DNA of 64,000 nucleotides from Melaminivora suipulveris (GTDB taxonomy: Bacteria > Pseudomonadota > Gammaproteobacteria > Burkholderiales > Burkholderiaceae_C), in assembly GCF_003008575.1 (NCBI RefSeq), contig NZ_CP027667.1, positions 1,182,501 through 1,246,500 of the forward strand, written 5' to 3'. Below the pieces are notes generated by a model. The model did not search any database, had not been told where the DNA came from, and saw only the letters and a program-made list of their open reading frames with translations. The translations under genes and the position numbers were made by a program. Below, piece after piece: positions 35,872-45,668 of this stretch. Position 1 is the first letter of the stretch; each line of letters opens with the position of its first letter.

Positions 35872-36072
35872 GACTGGATTGTGCCGCCTGCGATGATCTT
35901 TCCACGCAGCGCATATGTGGGGATGCCTTTAACGCCGTTGCCTAAGCCACCGAAGGCGGCGGCGCGATGTCCTGGCTGTTCGGCTTCAACACCGGGCGCG
36001 GCCACCGCCGCGCCCGGATTTTTGACCCCACCGGCCCCAGGTCGAATGAACTGGGGCCGGTGCGGATCGCGG

Positions 36073-36282
36073 CTATTCTTTCGTTTCGATGAGCCACCAC
36101 ACGGCACGCGGCAAGGCGCGGCCCGTGATGGGGTGAATGTCCGTGAGGTCGGCGTGGGCCGTCCAGCCCGAGGGCGGACGGTAGCTGCGCACGTCGCCAT
36201 CGCCGTCCCAGCGGCGGGCGCGCACTGTTCCAGGTGCATAGATCGCCGCCATGCGCGGGCGGGGTGTGGTGGTGCGGATCAT
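36073..36282 (-). CDS. Small hypothetical ICE backbone protein
   Basis: The 69-residue product is basic and Trp-containing, with RWDGDGDVRSYRPPSGWTAHADLTDIHPITGRALPRAVWWLIET spread over its middle and end (residues 23-67). It has a strong ribosome-binding site (AAGGAGA, 7 bases before ATG). It lies downstream of the large parB gene on the same strand. The function is unknown. Confidence 0.65.
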   Translation of the reverse strand: MIRTTTPRPRMAAIYAPGTVRARRWDGDGDVRSYRPPSGWTAHADLTDIHPITGRALPRAVWWLIETKE

Positions 36283-36345
36283 GGGTGGTTCTCCTTGAAA
36301 GCGAAGCGCCCCGGTCGAAGCCGGGGCGCTTGCCTTCGGTGCAGA

Positions 36346-38388
36346 TCAAGCGGCCAACGCCTCGGCGGCTTCTTCAGCGCCGTCCTGCTCCGCATCCTGC
36401 GGGCCTTCCTCGGGCGCGTCCTCCTGCGCTTCCGCCTTGAAGATGGCAGGCATCCAGCCTGTACCATCGGCCAGCCGCTCGGCTGCGTTGGTAATGTCGG
36501 CCTTCTTGAGTTTCGCCAGCCGGGCGACGTGCTCCGGTGCGTACTCGCCCACGGCTTGGAGAATCGCAGCCTTCGGCACATGCCGGAAATACCCCTCGGC
36601 GGTCGGCTTCCACCACGCGGCCATATCCAGCCGCACGGCCTGCGCCAGTTCCGCGCCGGGTTGGTGCTGCGTCGCACGCGGCGTCACCACGTCCACCGTG
36701 ACAGCCACGCATACCGCCAGCAGCCGCACCAGTTCGTCTTGCGATTTCGCCAGCAGCGCGGCGAGCAGTTCGGCGCTGTCCTCCGGCAGGGCTTTACCGG
36801 TCACCTGTTGCAATTCGCGCAGCGCCACGGCGGCAGGCGATTCCGGCCAGTCCGGGGCCATGCCTTCCAGCCGGTCTTGCACGGTCAGGCGCACGCCCAG
36901 CGGCAGGTCGTGCCCGTAGGGGCGTTCCTGCAAGACGGCTTGCACCATGCCATGCACCAGCGCGGCCAGCGCCACTTGCGGATGCCGTGCGACTTCGATT
37001 TGCAGCGCGGCGGTGCGGTGCGCGCTCAAGCGCTGGGCCAGCCGGTCGGAGATAGCGGCCTTGGGGGCTTCATCGTTCTCGCGTTCGTCGTCGTTCTCGG
37101 CCCCGCCTTCCACGCTGCCGAAACCCTGCCGCAGCTTTTCCAGCGTGCGCAGTGCCTTCGCTTCGGCCTCGCGCAGCAGCCCGCGATGAATCACGACCTC
37201 GCCGTTGCGGTCGATGGTGACGATGGCGCCGGCTGCGGCCTTCACGTTCGGGCTGTAATCTTGCAAGCCATCTTCCAGCGCCTGCAACTGCTCGCCCAGG
37301 GCTTCGCCTTCCTCTTGCAACGCGTCGGCCTTGTCCTCGTCCTCGGCGTCCAGCACGGCATCCATGGCTTCGGCCAGTTCGTGCAGCTTGGCTTGCAGCT
37401 TCTCGATGCGCTGCGCTTCGCGCTTGCCCGGCACACGCCGTTCCCTCGGGGCACGCTGGAAGGCTTGCAGGTCGGCATAGGTGGCGGCGGGTGCTGCATC
37501 CACCCAGGCCCATCCTTCGGCTTTCACCTCGGCGGCGATGCCCACCAGCTTGTCTTGCGCCAGCCGTTCCAGCAGCGCGGCATCGGTTAGGTACACGCCC
37601 GCATCGCCCTCCGCGAACAGGTCGCGGCGCACGCCACCGCCTGCGGCCTCGTAGGCGTCCAGCCCGACGAATCGCACCAGCGGATGCCGGTAAGCATCAA
37701 TCTCGCGCTCGGTGAGGCGTTCGCGCAATGCGGACGGACTGCGTTGCCACTGCAGCGCATCGTAGAACGCGCTTTCCTGCGCGGCGTGGTCATCGGTGAT
37801 GGAAAGCGCCATCAACTGATCGAGCGCCACGGTATCGGCCCGGTAGTCGGCCATCAGCCGGGGCGAAACATTCGCCAGCTTCAAGCGCCGCTGCACCACC
37901 AGCGGCGTAACGCTGAAATCCGCTGCAATGTCTTCAATCGGTCGGCCTTCGGCCACCAGTGCGGCGAAGGCTTCAAACTGGTCTGCCGGGTGCATGGCTT
38001 CGCGCTGCACGTTCTCGGTGAGGCTGGCGGTGCGGGCCGTGCCATCGACCACGCGCAAGCAAGGCACCTCCCAATCCTTGGCGATGCGGTGTTTCTTTGC
38101 CAGCAGCTTGAGGGCGACCAGCCTGCGGCCACCGGCGACCACCTCGTAATGCAGGCCATCTGCGGCGGGAATCACGATCAGGTTTTGCAGCAGGCCCACG
38201 CGCTGGATGGAAGCGGCCAGTTCGGGGATGGACATGCGCTGGGCCTTGCGCACGTTGCGGCCCGTGGGGCGCAGCACCAACCGCGACAGCGGAACCAGAA
38301 TCATGTTCTTGCTCGGGTCGGCGGCTTCCAGCGGGACAGCGGCGGCGGTATTGACGGCGCGGGCTTCGGTTTGGGTAACGGCGTTCAT
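36346..38388 (-). CDS. Large ParB/RepB/Spo0J-like protein
   Basis: This 680-residue protein has a ParB N-terminal nuclease-like domain (SKNMILVPLSRLVLRPTGRNVRK, then IPELAASIQRVGLLQNLIV and YEVVAGGRRLVALKLL; about residues 30-110) and the ENVQREAMHPADQFEAFAALV helical region. A central HTH and a long Glu-rich coiled coil (about 365-430) follow, then a C-terminal part ending in an acidic tail. It is far longer than chromosomal ParB (about 300 residues) and typical of Tn4371-like ICEs. A role in partition, transcription control or ssDNA handling is possible. ATG 38,388 was chosen by domain start. Confidence 0.88.
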   Translation of the reverse strand: MNAVTQTEARAVNTAAAVPLEAADPSKNMILVPLSRLVLRPTGRNVRKAQRMSIPELAASIQRVGLLQNLIVIPAADGLHYEVVAGGRRLVALKLLAKKHRIAKDWEVPCLRVVDGTARTASLTENVQREAMHPADQFEAFAALVAEGRPIEDIAADFSVTPLVVQRRLKLANVSPRLMADYRADTVALDQLMALSITDDHAAQESAFYDALQWQRSPSALRERLTEREIDAYRHPLVRFVGLDAYEAAGGGVRRDLFAEGDAGVYLTDAALLERLAQDKLVGIAAEVKAEGWAWVDAAPAATYADLQAFQRAPRERRVPGKREAQRIEKLQAKLHELAEAMDAVLDAEDEDKADALQEEGEALGEQLQALEDGLQDYSPNVKAAAGAIVTIDRNGEVVIHRGLLREAEAKALRTLEKLRQGFGSVEGGAENDDERENDEAPKAAISDRLAQRLSAHRTAALQIEVARHPQVALAALVHGMVQAVLQERPYGHDLPLGVRLTVQDRLEGMAPDWPESPAAVALRELQQVTGKALPEDSAELLAALLAKSQDELVRLLAVCVAVTVDVVTPRATQHQPGAELAQAVRLDMAAWWKPTAEGYFRHVPKAAILQAVGEYAPEHVARLAKLKKADITNAAERLADGTGWMPAIFKAEAQEDAPEEGPQDAEQDGAEEAAEALAA

Positions 38389-38466
38389 GGTGTATCTCCA
38401 ATCAAATGAAACAGACAGGGAATGGAGGGGAAACCGTCCCTCCGGCGGGAACATGTCGAGAAGGGG

Positions 38467-39294
38467 TCAGACCTTGAGCTGGCGCATGCCATCGGCCAGC
38501 AGCCACAGGGCGCGGTTCAGGCGAATGTCGGAATCAATGCCCTGCACGGGGCGGGTTTGCTGCCTGCGGCCATTGGCGGCGCGGCCATGCAATCCACCCT
38601 TGGTCAGGTTCTCTTGCGCGCGGTTGAACACGCTCCACAAGTCCGGGCGGCGATCCTCGAAGCGGCGCGGCATCAGGATTTGCGATTCCGTGATGGGGGC
38701 TGGCTTGTCGGGGTCGTCGTACTTCAACGCCAGCGCCGCGCGGGCGAACACTTCGGCTTCGCCATCGTCCAAGGTGATGCCGCGCATCAGGTCGCGGGAT
38801 TCCTTGACCCGCTCGAAGCCGCTCAATACCTGATAAGCGCCCTCGATGACGTGCCCGGCCACATTGCCTTTGTGGGGCACGCGCACATCTGCAAAGGTGT
38901 CGCCACACACCAGCCCATTGGTACAGATAAAGCGGAACTGACCAGCCAGCATCTGGTAACTGCTGGTGCCATCGTGCGAGTTCAGCAACACGATTTCGTT
39001 AGCTTCCGCGCCGTTGATCTGGCTGGCGTGCCTCAGGCGCAGCAGGTGTTTCGTGTGCTCGCGCCGCCCCTCGTTGCGCACACGGGTCTGGCACACCATG
39101 AAGGGCTGGAATCCTTCTTTCCGAAGCTCGGTCAAAACCGTGGCCGTGGGGATATAGGCGTACCGCTCGGAACGGCTTTGGTGCGGGGCGTCCGCGAAGA
39201 TGGACGGGGCCACCCTGCGAATCTGGTCATCGGACAGCGGGTGATCGCTGCGCAGCGCGGGGGAATGGTTTGCGAAACGGGATGCGAGTTGCAT
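38467..39294 (-). CDS. DUF932-family protein
   Basis: The 275-residue protein starts MQLASRFANHSPALRSDHPLSDDQIRRVAPSIFA and contains RYAYIPTATVLTELRKEGFQPF and FRFICTNGLVCGD, all typical of DUF932 proteins (phage/plasmid-related YfjQ-like). These are common beside ParB-like genes on conjugative elements, and their function is not established. The gene precedes the large parB on the same strand with a 78-base gap. Confidence 0.85.
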   Translation of the reverse strand: MQLASRFANHSPALRSDHPLSDDQIRRVAPSIFADAPHQSRSERYAYIPTATVLTELRKEGFQPFMVCQTRVRNEGRREHTKHLLRLRHASQINGAEANEIVLLNSHDGTSSYQMLAGQFRFICTNGLVCGDTFADVRVPHKGNVAGHVIEGAYQVLSGFERVKESRDLMRGITLDDGEAEVFARAALALKYDDPDKPAPITESQILMPRRFEDRRPDLWSVFNRAQENLTKGGLHGRAANGRRQQTRPVQGIDSDIRLNRALWLLADGMRQLKV

Positions 39295-39849
39295 GATCTT
39301 TCTCCTGACAAAGTTGGCTGTTGAAGAAAACCGCACACCGGATTCCTAGATTCGAAGCCCAGCCTTTGTGGCTGTTCGGTGCGGTCGGCACGAAGAACCC
39401 GGTTGGCCTCGTTGCCACCGTCTTTCCTGAGTTCATCGCCCGCGACGAAAGGGAGCCCGTGGACGGGGGCCGTCAAGGAGACAAGCGCAGGGTTGGTGCG
39501 GCCCGCAGGCACAGCCGAGGACTCGGCCCTGCGCGCCTTGACGGCACACGGCCGCGGGCTACAGTCGCGAGCAAGGTGATGGAGTCAGGAAAGACGGCTG
39601 GACAGGCAACGGCCACTTCCAACGCCGACCGCACGGCAAGCGCAAGCGCGCAGGCCCGAAGCTGGAAGCCGGGCCGGAGGCGTCAGCCGAGCAGCGCGAG
39701 GGAACGATGGAAGCCCGAATGGGGCGAGACTCGCGCAGCGAGGCTCGATGCGCAGCACGAGAGCGCGACCGGCCATGTTTCTTGGCCGGGGACGCCCGGA
39801 CTTCAAGGCTCGATGCACAAGCTCATTCGCCAAGCATCGGGAAGCAGTG
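39295..39849. other. Intergenic region upstream of DUF932
   Basis: This 555-base gap has no supported gene. At about 39,675-39,780 a stretch with GGAGGCGTCAGCCGAGC and CCCGAATGGGGCGAGACTC looks like a diverged relative of the 3' half of the dispersed repeat. The DUF932 promoter should lie at its left end. Confidence 0.45.
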
Positions 39850-40254
39850 TCAGTTGTGCCGGTGGCTACTGCGGTCTGGCCGATCCGGCTCAGCCGGTTC
39901 GGCGGTCTTTGAGGGGCGCCAAGCATCGCGCGGCGGGGATAGCCAGCAGGGCTTTCCCCTGGAGGCAAGCGTAGCGCGCAGCGCCCCGTCAGGGCGCAGG
40001 CTGGATTCCGCAACCGGCATCCACGGCGAAGTCGAGTTCAGGTAGTAGCGCCTGCCACGCGCATACAGCCCCGAAGGCTCGGTGGGCTGGTAGAACCCGG
40101 TGACGCGACGTCGGAACTGCGCGCCAAACTCGTTGGTGTAGATCGCCGCGTCGCCGACCTTGAAGCGCAGGGGCTGGCTGTTCTCCGGCGCGAACGGCTT
40201 GAGCGCATCGTGCTGCGCGGTGATTTCGATGATGTAGTCGTGATGGCTGCTCAT
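39850..40254 (-). CDS. Small hypothetical ICE protein running into repeat R3
   Basis: The 134-residue frame starts MSSHHDYIIEITAQHDALKPF. Its first 90 residues look like a real small protein, with KVGDAAIYTNEFGAQFRRRVTGFYQPTEPSGLYARGRRYYLN in the middle (residues 32-73). The last 45 residues (from about SLRPDGALRATLASRGKP) are encoded by the complement of repeat R3 and are probably an accidental extension. The function is unknown. It is divergent from nothing and lies 64 bases downstream of DUF2958 copy B. Confidence 0.65.
   Translation of the reverse strand: MSSHHDYIIEITAQHDALKPFAPENSQPLRFKVGDAAIYTNEFGAQFRRRVTGFYQPTEPSGLYARGRRYYLNSTSPWMPVAESSLRPDGALRATLASRGKPCWLSPPRDAWRPSKTAEPAEPDRPDRSSHRHN
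39872..39990 (+). repeat. ICE dispersed repeat, partial copy R3
   Basis: Only the 5' half of the repeat is present: TGGCCGATCCGGCTCAGCCGG, shortened here to landmarks TGGCCGATCCGGC, GCGCGGCGGGGATAG and TTTCCCCTGGAGGCAAGCG. It overlaps the 3' end of the gene at 39,850-40,254. Confidence 0.7.
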
Positions 40255-40318
40255 GGCATTGATCTCCATTGATGGTTGAGAAGCGCAAGGAGCGCCTTGC
40301 GGCGCTCCCAGGGCCGGG

Positions 40319-40669
40319 TCAGACAACGATCCGCCCGGCCAGCCGCGCATCGCGCGCATAGGCGCTCAACCGCTTTTCGGCCCGGAAAGACAGGTCACGC
40401 TCGATCGGCAGGCCCAGTCGGCCGCGCAAGGCCGCAATCTCCGCCATGCTGACCCAGCCGATTTCCGGTGTCCCCAGGCCCAGGTCGCAAAGACCAAAGG
40501 CGTGGTCGTGGTCATCGGGATCAATTTCGGTCAGCAGCCAGGTCGCGCCTGCGTCCGGCGTGAACAGCTTGACCACGGGGGCCGGATCGAAGTCCGGGTT
40601 CTCCAAGGATTCGCGGCCGTTGGCCAGCAGCACGATGCGCTGCTCGGCAGTGATGAGTGCGTTGTTCAT
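40319..40669 (-). CDS. DUF2958-domain protein, copy B
   Basis: This 116-residue paralogue of the protein at 32,617 shares PVVKLFTPDAGATWLLTEIDP, FGLCDLGLGTPEIGWVSMAEI and the basic C-terminal helix. An AGGAG site lies 6 bases before the ATG. The two copies differ throughout, so the duplication is old. The function is unknown. Confidence 0.8.
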   Translation of the reverse strand: MNNALITAEQRIVLLANGRESLENPDFDPAPVVKLFTPDAGATWLLTEIDPDDHDHAFGLCDLGLGTPEIGWVSMAEIAALRGRLGLPIERDLSFRAEKRLSAYARDARLAGRIVV

Positions 40670-40690
40670 GGTGAACTCCTGAAAGGTTAC

Positions 40691-40998
40691 CGGGCGGAAT
40701 TGCCCGACTCTTCCGGGACGCGGCGCAGCGCAAGCGGTCAGGGGTCAACGACGGCCGCCAGGACGCAAGCGCCACCGGCGCGCAGCCCTTGACGGCGAGA
40801 ACGCCGTGGCACGATGAAGGGAACAGCAAGACCGCCTCCCTCGCACCTCCATATGCGTCGGTTTTAGGCAAGCGGAGCGCTCAGACTCGAATCAACGAGT
40901 TGTGCCGGAGGCGTCAGGGAGCAAAGCCGGATGGCCGCGATTCGACACGAAGCGCGGGGCACAGCCCTCGAACCCGGCGGCGGTATGCCAGGACGCGA
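40691..40998 (+). repeat. ICE dispersed repeat, copy R4 (left of ars module)
   Basis: This about 300-base copy starts GGGCGGAATTGCCCG and contains a strong CTTGACGGCGAGAACGCCG hairpin, GAAGGGAACAGCAAGACCGCC, GGAGGCGTCAG, GGATGGCCGCGA and GGGGCACAGCCC. It pairs with R5 (47,376-47,680) in the same orientation. Together they flank the arsenic operon and radC. Its 3' half also matches R1 and R2. Confidence 0.75.
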
Positions 40999-41030
40999 TG
41001 AGCCTTTTCTGATGGTTACTTGCCCATTGA

Positions 41031-41054
41031 TTCAATAAATGTTGTATTATTGAA
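41031..41054 (+). promoter_or_regulatory. ArsR operator and promoter
   Basis: A perfect inverted repeat TTCAATAA ... TTATTGAA with an 8-base centre ends 2 bases before the arsR ATG. A -10-like TATTAT lies inside it (41,045-41,050). Its location and symmetry fit an ArsR-type operator, so the ars operon is probably derepressed by As(III) or Sb(III). Confidence 0.75.
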
Positions 41055-41056
41055 CC

Positions 41057-41386
41057 ATGAACGAAAATCAAGCTGTTTCCACCCTTGGTGCCTTGGCTCA
41101 CGCCCAGCGTCTGCGCGTGTTCCGCGCCCTTGTCGTCGCCGGCCCCGAGGGGCTGACGCCCAGCGTACTGGCCGACCAGCTCGACGTCGCCCGAAACTCC
41201 CTGTCCTTCCATCTGAAGGAGCTGGCTCACGCTGGCCTCGTCACCATCGAGCAGCAAGGGCGCAACCTGATCTACCGCGCCGACTTCGCGCAGATGAACA
41301 GTCTGCTTGGTTACATGACCGAGCACTGCTGCCAGGGCGGCGTATGCGAAGTCACTGAATCTCCCTCCACCTGTGCCTCCTGCTGA
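41057..41386 (+). CDS. arsR: ArsR-family arsenic-responsive repressor
   Basis: The 109-residue winged-helix repressor contains ALAHAQRLRVFRALVVAG and the recognition region VARNSLSFHLKELAHAGLV. It lacks the classical ELCVCDL metal site. Instead its C terminus has Cys 91, Cys 92 and Cys 97 in HCCQGGVCEV, as in the Acidithiobacillus-type ArsR (Cys 95, 96, 102), plus a CASC end. It should repress its own operon through the adjacent dyad and release it on As(III) binding. Confidence 0.9.
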   Translation: MNENQAVSTLGALAHAQRLRVFRALVVAGPEGLTPSVLADQLDVARNSLSFHLKELAHAGLVTIEQQGRNLIYRADFAQMNSLLGYMTEHCCQGGVCEVTESPSTCASC

Positions 41387-41398
41387 AAGGAACTCTCC

Positions 41399-41845
41399 AT
41401 GAAGCGCTTCCACGTCCACCTGCACGTCGATGACCTGAACCGCAGCATCGGCTTCTATTCCCAACTGTTCGCGGCGCAGCCTGCGCGCGTCGAAGGCGAC
41501 TACGCGAAGTGGATGCTCGAAGACCCGCCGGTCAACTTCGCCATCTCCACACGCGGCAGCAAGCCGGGCATCGACCACCTGGGCATCCAGACCGACGACG
41601 CCGAGGAATTGGTCGCCCTGAAAGCCCGCGCACAAGCCGCCGACATGGAGTTGCTCGACGAAGGCACAACCACCTGCTGCTACGCACGCAGCGAGAAGCA
41701 TTGGGTCACCGATCCGCAGGGTATTGCCTGGGAGCACTTCCACACGTTAGGCAGCATCCCGGTCTTCCATGAAGCTGCCTCAGTCACGACACCAACTGCT
41801 GCATCGACTTGTTGCACAGCAAGCCCTCGTTCCTCCTGCTGTTGA
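41399..41845 (+). CDS. arsI: ArsI-type C-As lyase (VOC family)
   Basis: This 148-residue VOC-fold protein has the metal ligands expected for ArsI: His 5 (FHVHLHV), His 60 (GIDHLG) and Glu 112 (WEHF). It also has the vicinal Cys 93-Cys 94 (TTCCYARS) that binds trivalent organoarsenicals. ArsI cleaves the carbon-arsenic bond of methylarsenite and aromatic arsenicals with O2, releasing As(III) for the pump encoded downstream. The C terminus has extra paired Cys (STCC, SSCC). CadI-like annotations of this family are common and are not excluded. Confidence 0.85.
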   Translation: MKRFHVHLHVDDLNRSIGFYSQLFAAQPARVEGDYAKWMLEDPPVNFAISTRGSKPGIDHLGIQTDDAEELVALKARAQAADMELLDEGTTTCCYARSEKHWVTDPQGIAWEHFHTLGSIPVFHEAASVTTPTAASTCCTASPRSSCC

Positions 41846-41856
41846 GAAAGCACACC

Positions 41857-42354
41857 ATGACAACAGAGACCACATACAACGCACTGTTCATCTGCACGGG
41901 CAATTCCGCCCGCTCCATCCTCGCTGAAGGCATCCTCAACAAGCTGGGTCAGGGGCGCTTTCGGGCCTACTCGGCAGGCAGCCATCCCAAGGGTGAAGTC
42001 CACCCGCTGGCGCTCGCCACCCTGGAGCGGCTGCACATACCGGCGACCGGCTACCGCAGCAAGAGCTGGGACGAGTTCGTGGTGCCTGGGGCGCCGGTGT
42101 TCGACTTCATCTTCACCGTCTGCGACAACGCCGCCGGCGAGGCATGCCCCTTTTGGCCGGGCAAGCCGGTATCGGCTCACTGGGGCGTGCCCGATCCGGC
42201 AGCCGTCGAAGGCAGCGAAGAACAACGGCTCAAGGCGTTCAAGGATGGCGCGCTGACCTTGCGCCGCCGCATCGAGCTGTTTCTCTCGCTGCCACTGCAA
42301 CGCCTGGACGCCATGTCGCTGCAACGCGAGTTGCGAAACATCGGCCAAGAGTGA
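41857..42354 (+). CDS. arsC: Arsenate reductase, thioredoxin-coupled LMW-phosphatase type
   Basis: The 165-residue enzyme has the phosphatase-like P-loop with CTGNSARS near the N terminus. Further Cys lie in FTVCDNAAGEACPFWPG, which supply the Cys relay used to reduce arsenate to arsenite, together with HWGVPDP. It belongs to the family that couples to thioredoxin or glutaredoxin-like partners. ATG 41,857 was chosen because the domain begins there. A second arsenate reductase of a different fold is encoded later in the same operon. Confidence 0.92.
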   Translation: MTTETTYNALFICTGNSARSILAEGILNKLGQGRFRAYSAGSHPKGEVHPLALATLERLHIPATGYRSKSWDEFVVPGAPVFDFIFTVCDNAAGEACPFWPGKPVSAHWGVPDPAAVEGSEEQRLKAFKDGALTLRRRIELFLSLPLQRLDAMSLQRELRNIGQE

Positions 42355-42396
42355 AGAACGTCACTTCATCAACAACCAGATTTGAAAGGACGTCCC

Positions 42397-42756
42397 ATGC
42401 CAAACATCCAGATTTTCGATCCGGCGCTGTGTTGCAGCACGGGCGTATGCGGCGTTGAAGTAGATCAAAACTTGGTGAACTTTGCCGCCGATGTGGATTG
42501 GGCCAAGCAAAACGGTGCTCAGGTTGAACGCTTCAACCTGGCACAGCAACCCCTCGCTTTCGCCGAAAACCCGACCGTGAAAGGCTTTTTGCAACGCTCG
42601 GGCCAAGAAGCACTGCCCCTGGTTCTGGTCGATGGAGAGGTGGCCTTGGCCGGTCGCTATCCCAACCGCAGCGAATTGACCCGCTGGGCTGGCATCAAGG
42701 CGCCCGACGCTTCCCCAACCCAAGGCGCTTGCTGCTCTGGCAGCCGCTGCTGCTGA
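42397..42756 (+). CDS. arsD: ArsD arsenic metallochaperone
   Basis: This 119-residue protein has Cys 12-Cys 13 and Cys 18 (ALCCSTGVCG), the As(III) site of ArsD, and two C-terminal Cys pairs (GACCSGSRCC). ArsD binds As(III) and hands it to ArsA. The start at ATG 42,397 follows an AAAGGA site. It lies 13 bases before arsA, the normal arrangement. Confidence 0.93.
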   Translation: MPNIQIFDPALCCSTGVCGVEVDQNLVNFAADVDWAKQNGAQVERFNLAQQPLAFAENPTVKGFLQRSGQEALPLVLVDGEVALAGRYPNRSELTRWAGIKAPDASPTQGACCSGSRCC

Positions 42757-42769
42757 ACAAGGAGATTCC

Positions 42770-44536
42770 ATGCACTTCCTGACTCAGCCGCCTCGCTTCC
42801 TTTTCTTCACCGGCAAAGGGGGCGTCGGCAAGACCTCCATCGCCTGCGCAACGGCCGTGCAACTGGCGGCCCAGGGCAAGCGCGTGCTGCTCGTCAGCAC
42901 CGACCCGGCTTCCAACGTGGGGCAAGTTTTCGGCGAGCGCATCGGCAACCGCATCACGGCGATTGCCGCCGTGCCGAACCTGTGGGCACTGGAAATCGAC
43001 CCGCAGGCGGCGGCGCAAGCGTACCGTGACCGCATTGTCGGCCCGGTGCGAGGCGTGTTGCCGGATGCGGTAGTGGATGGCATCGAAGAATCCCTGTCGG
43101 GTGCCTGCACTACGGAAATCGCCGCCTTCGACGAGTTCACGGCCTTGCTGACCGATGCGGCGCTGACACAGGATTACGCGCACATCATTTTCGACACGGC
43201 CCCCACTGGCCACACCATCCGCCTGCTGCAACTGCCTGGCGCATGGAGCGGCTTTCTGGAAGCAGGCAAAGGCGATGCGTCGTGCCTGGGGCCGTTGGCG
43301 GGCCTGGAAAAGCAGCGCAGCCAGTACAAGGCTGCGGTAGAGGCATTGGCCGATCCCTTGCGCACTCGCCTAGTGCTGGTTGCCCGTGCGCAGCGCCCCA
43401 CACTGCGCGAGGCGGCACGCACCCATGAAGAGCTGGCCGCCATCGGCCTGTCGCAGCAACACCTAGTCATCAACGGCGTCTTCCCCGCCGGCGAGGCCGA
43501 AAACGATGCCCTAGCCACCGCCATCTACAAAAGAGAGCAGGCCACACTTGCCGCCATTCCGCAGGTACTCCAGGCGTTGCCTCGGGATCAGATCGCGCTC
43601 AAGCCGTTCAACCTCGTGGGCCTTGATGCCCTGCGCCACCTGCTGGTTGATACCGACGCCACGCATGGCGCCGATGCCATCGAGCTGCCTACCCGGATCA
43701 ATGCGCCAGACTTGTCCACCCTGGTCGATGAGATCGCCGTCGATGGACACGGGCTGGTCATGGTGATGGGCAAGGGCGGCGTGGGCAAGACCACGCTGGC
43801 CGCCGCCATCGCCGTGGAGCTGGCGGGCCGGGGGCTGCCCGTCCACCTGACCACCTCTGACCCGGCTGCGCATCTGGCCGATACCCTGGAAGGCTCGCTA
43901 CCCAATCTGGTACTCAGCCGCATCGACCCCCAAGAAGCCACGGCGCGCTACCGCCAGCATGTGATGGACACCAAGGGCGCGCAACTCGATGCCGAAGGCC
44001 GCGCGCTGTTGGAAGAAGATCTGCGCTCACCCTGCACCGAGGAAATCGCGGTGTTCCAGGCGTTCTCCCGCGCCATCCGCGAAGGGGGCAGGAAGTTCGT
44101 GGTGATGGACACCGCGCCCACGGGCCACACTTTGCTGTTGCTCGACGCCACCGGCGCATACCACCGCGACATCGCCCGGCAGATGGGTGAGACGGGCGTT
44201 CACTTCACGACGCCGATGATGCAGTTGCAAGACCCGAAGCAGACCAAGGTGCTCATCGTCACCCTGGCCGAAACCACGCCCGTGCTGGAGGCGGCCAACC
44301 TGCAAGACGACCTGCGCCGCGCGGGTATCGAGCCGTGGGCCTGGGTCGTCAACAACAGTGTGGCGGCCGCGCACCCGCATTCCCCGCTGCTGCGCCAGCG
44401 CGCGCGCAACGAGCTGCGGGAAATCGACGCCGTGGCCACGCGGCATGCCCGACGCCATGCTGTCGTGCCTCTTCTGACCGAGGAACCGGTTGGGGTGGAG
44501 CGTCTGCGGGCTTTGGCGAACTGGAAAACCTCGTGA
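42770..44536 (+). CDS. arsA: ArsA arsenite-stimulated ATPase
   Basis: The 588-residue protein is the usual tandem duplication. Each half begins with a P-loop ([11 protein letters not shown] near residue 14 and [10 protein letters not shown] near 335) and contains DTAPTGHT and a TDPASN or SDPAAH switch segment. Cys residues for As(III) lie in SGACTTEI and RSPCTEEI. ArsA energises the membrane exporter. Here the exporter next door is of the Acr3 family instead of ArsB. The arsA stop overlaps a possible GTG start of acr3. Confidence 0.95.
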   Translation: MHFLTQPPRFLFFTGKGGVGKTSIACATAVQLAAQGKRVLLVSTDPASNVGQVFGERIGNRITAIAAVPNLWALEIDPQAAAQAYRDRIVGPVRGVLPDAVVDGIEESLSGACTTEIAAFDEFTALLTDAALTQDYAHIIFDTAPTGHTIRLLQLPGAWSGFLEAGKGDASCLGPLAGLEKQRSQYKAAVEALADPLRTRLVLVARAQRPTLREAARTHEELAAIGLSQQHLVINGVFPAGEAENDALATAIYKREQATLAAIPQVLQALPRDQIALKPFNLVGLDALRHLLVDTDATHGADAIELPTRINAPDLSTLVDEIAVDGHGLVMVMGKGGVGKTTLAAAIAVELAGRGLPVHLTTSDPAAHLADTLEGSLPNLVLSRIDPQEATARYRQHVMDTKGAQLDAEGRALLEEDLRSPCTEEIAVFQAFSRAIREGGRKFVVMDTAPTGHTLLLLDATGAYHRDIARQMGETGVHFTTPMMQLQDPKQTKVLIVTLAETTPVLEAANLQDDLRRAGIEPWAWVVNNSVAAAHPHSPLLRQRARNELREIDAVATRHARRHAVVPLLTEEPVGVERLRALANWKTS

Positions 44537-44565
44537 ATCAAGACAACCCCCAAGGCGGACTTTCG

Positions 44566-45654
44566 ATGCCCAACCCTCCCTCACGCTTGTCCTTCCTGGA
44601 TCGCTACCTCACCGTCTGGATTTTCGCCGCGATGGCGCTGGGCGTCGCCCTGGGCACGCTCTTCGACGGTTTGCCCGATGCGCTGAATGCGCTCTCGATC
44701 GGCACGACCAACGTCCCCATCGCGATCGGCCTGATCCTGATGATGTACCCGCCGCTGGCCAAGGTGCGCTACGAGACGCTGCACGAGGTCTTCGCCGACC
44801 GGCGCGTCCTACTGCTGTCGCTGGTGCAGAACTGGATCATCGGGCCGGTGCTGATGTTCGTGCTGGCGGTGATTTTCCTGCGCGACCAGCCGGAATACAT
44901 GACCGGCCTGATCCTGATCGGACTGGCGCGCTGTATCGCTATGGTGCTGGTCTGGAACCAGTTGGCGCGCGGCGACAACCAGTACGTCGCGGGGCTGGTC
45001 GCGTTCAATTCGATCTTCCAGATCCTGTTCTTCTCGACCTACGCCTGGTTCTTCCTGTCGGTGCTGCCACCACTGTTCGGCCTGCAAGGCAGCGTCATCG
45101 ACGTGGGCTTCTGGACGATCACCGAGGCGGTGCTGATCTACCTGGGCATTCCGTTCCTGGCCGGCTTCCTTACCCGGCGCACGCTGATCCGGCGCAAAGG
45201 CGAGGACTGGTACGAGCGCGTCTTCCTGTCCCGGATCAGCCCCATCACGCTGGCGGCGCTGTTGTTCACCATTGTGGCCATGTTCAGCCTCAAGGGCGCC
45301 GACGTGGTACGCCTGCCGCTGGACGCGCTAAAGATCGCCGTGCCGCTGGCGCTCTACTTCGTGATCCAGTTCCTCATCAGCTTCTTCATGGGGCGGCTGA
45401 TCCAGGCAGACTACCCGCGCACCACCGCCATCGCCTTCACCGCCGCGGGCAACAACTTCGAGCTGGCCATCGCCGTGGCCATCGCGTCGTTCGGCCTGGC
45501 CTCGCCGGTCGCCTTCGCCACGGTGATCGGGCCGCTGGTGGAAGTGCCGGTGCTCATCGGGCTGGTACATGTCGCCTTGTGGCTGGGCCGCCGGTGGCGG
45601 TTCACAGCACCCCGCATGTATTCCGCCAACCCTACGAATCCCACGAACCCCTGA
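44566..45654 (+). CDS. acr3: Acr3-family arsenite permease
   Basis: The 362-residue inner-membrane carrier has ten hydrophobic segments and the Acr3 signature [18 protein letters not shown] with the essential Cys. It exports As(OH)3, alone or driven by ArsA. ATG 44,566 was chosen for its AAGGCGGA site. GTG 44,533, overlapping the arsA stop, would add 11 residues. Confidence 0.93.
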   Translation: MPNPPSRLSFLDRYLTVWIFAAMALGVALGTLFDGLPDALNALSIGTTNVPIAIGLILMMYPPLAKVRYETLHEVFADRRVLLLSLVQNWIIGPVLMFVLAVIFLRDQPEYMTGLILIGLARCIAMVLVWNQLARGDNQYVAGLVAFNSIFQILFFSTYAWFFLSVLPPLFGLQGSVIDVGFWTITEAVLIYLGIPFLAGFLTRRTLIRRKGEDWYERVFLSRISPITLAALLFTIVAMFSLKGADVVRLPLDALKIAVPLALYFVIQFLISFFMGRLIQADYPRTTAIAFTAAGNNFELAIAVAIASFGLASPVAFATVIGPLVEVPVLIGLVHVALWLGRRWRFTAPRMYSANPTNPTNP

Positions 45655-45668
45655 ACCGAGGCAATGGC

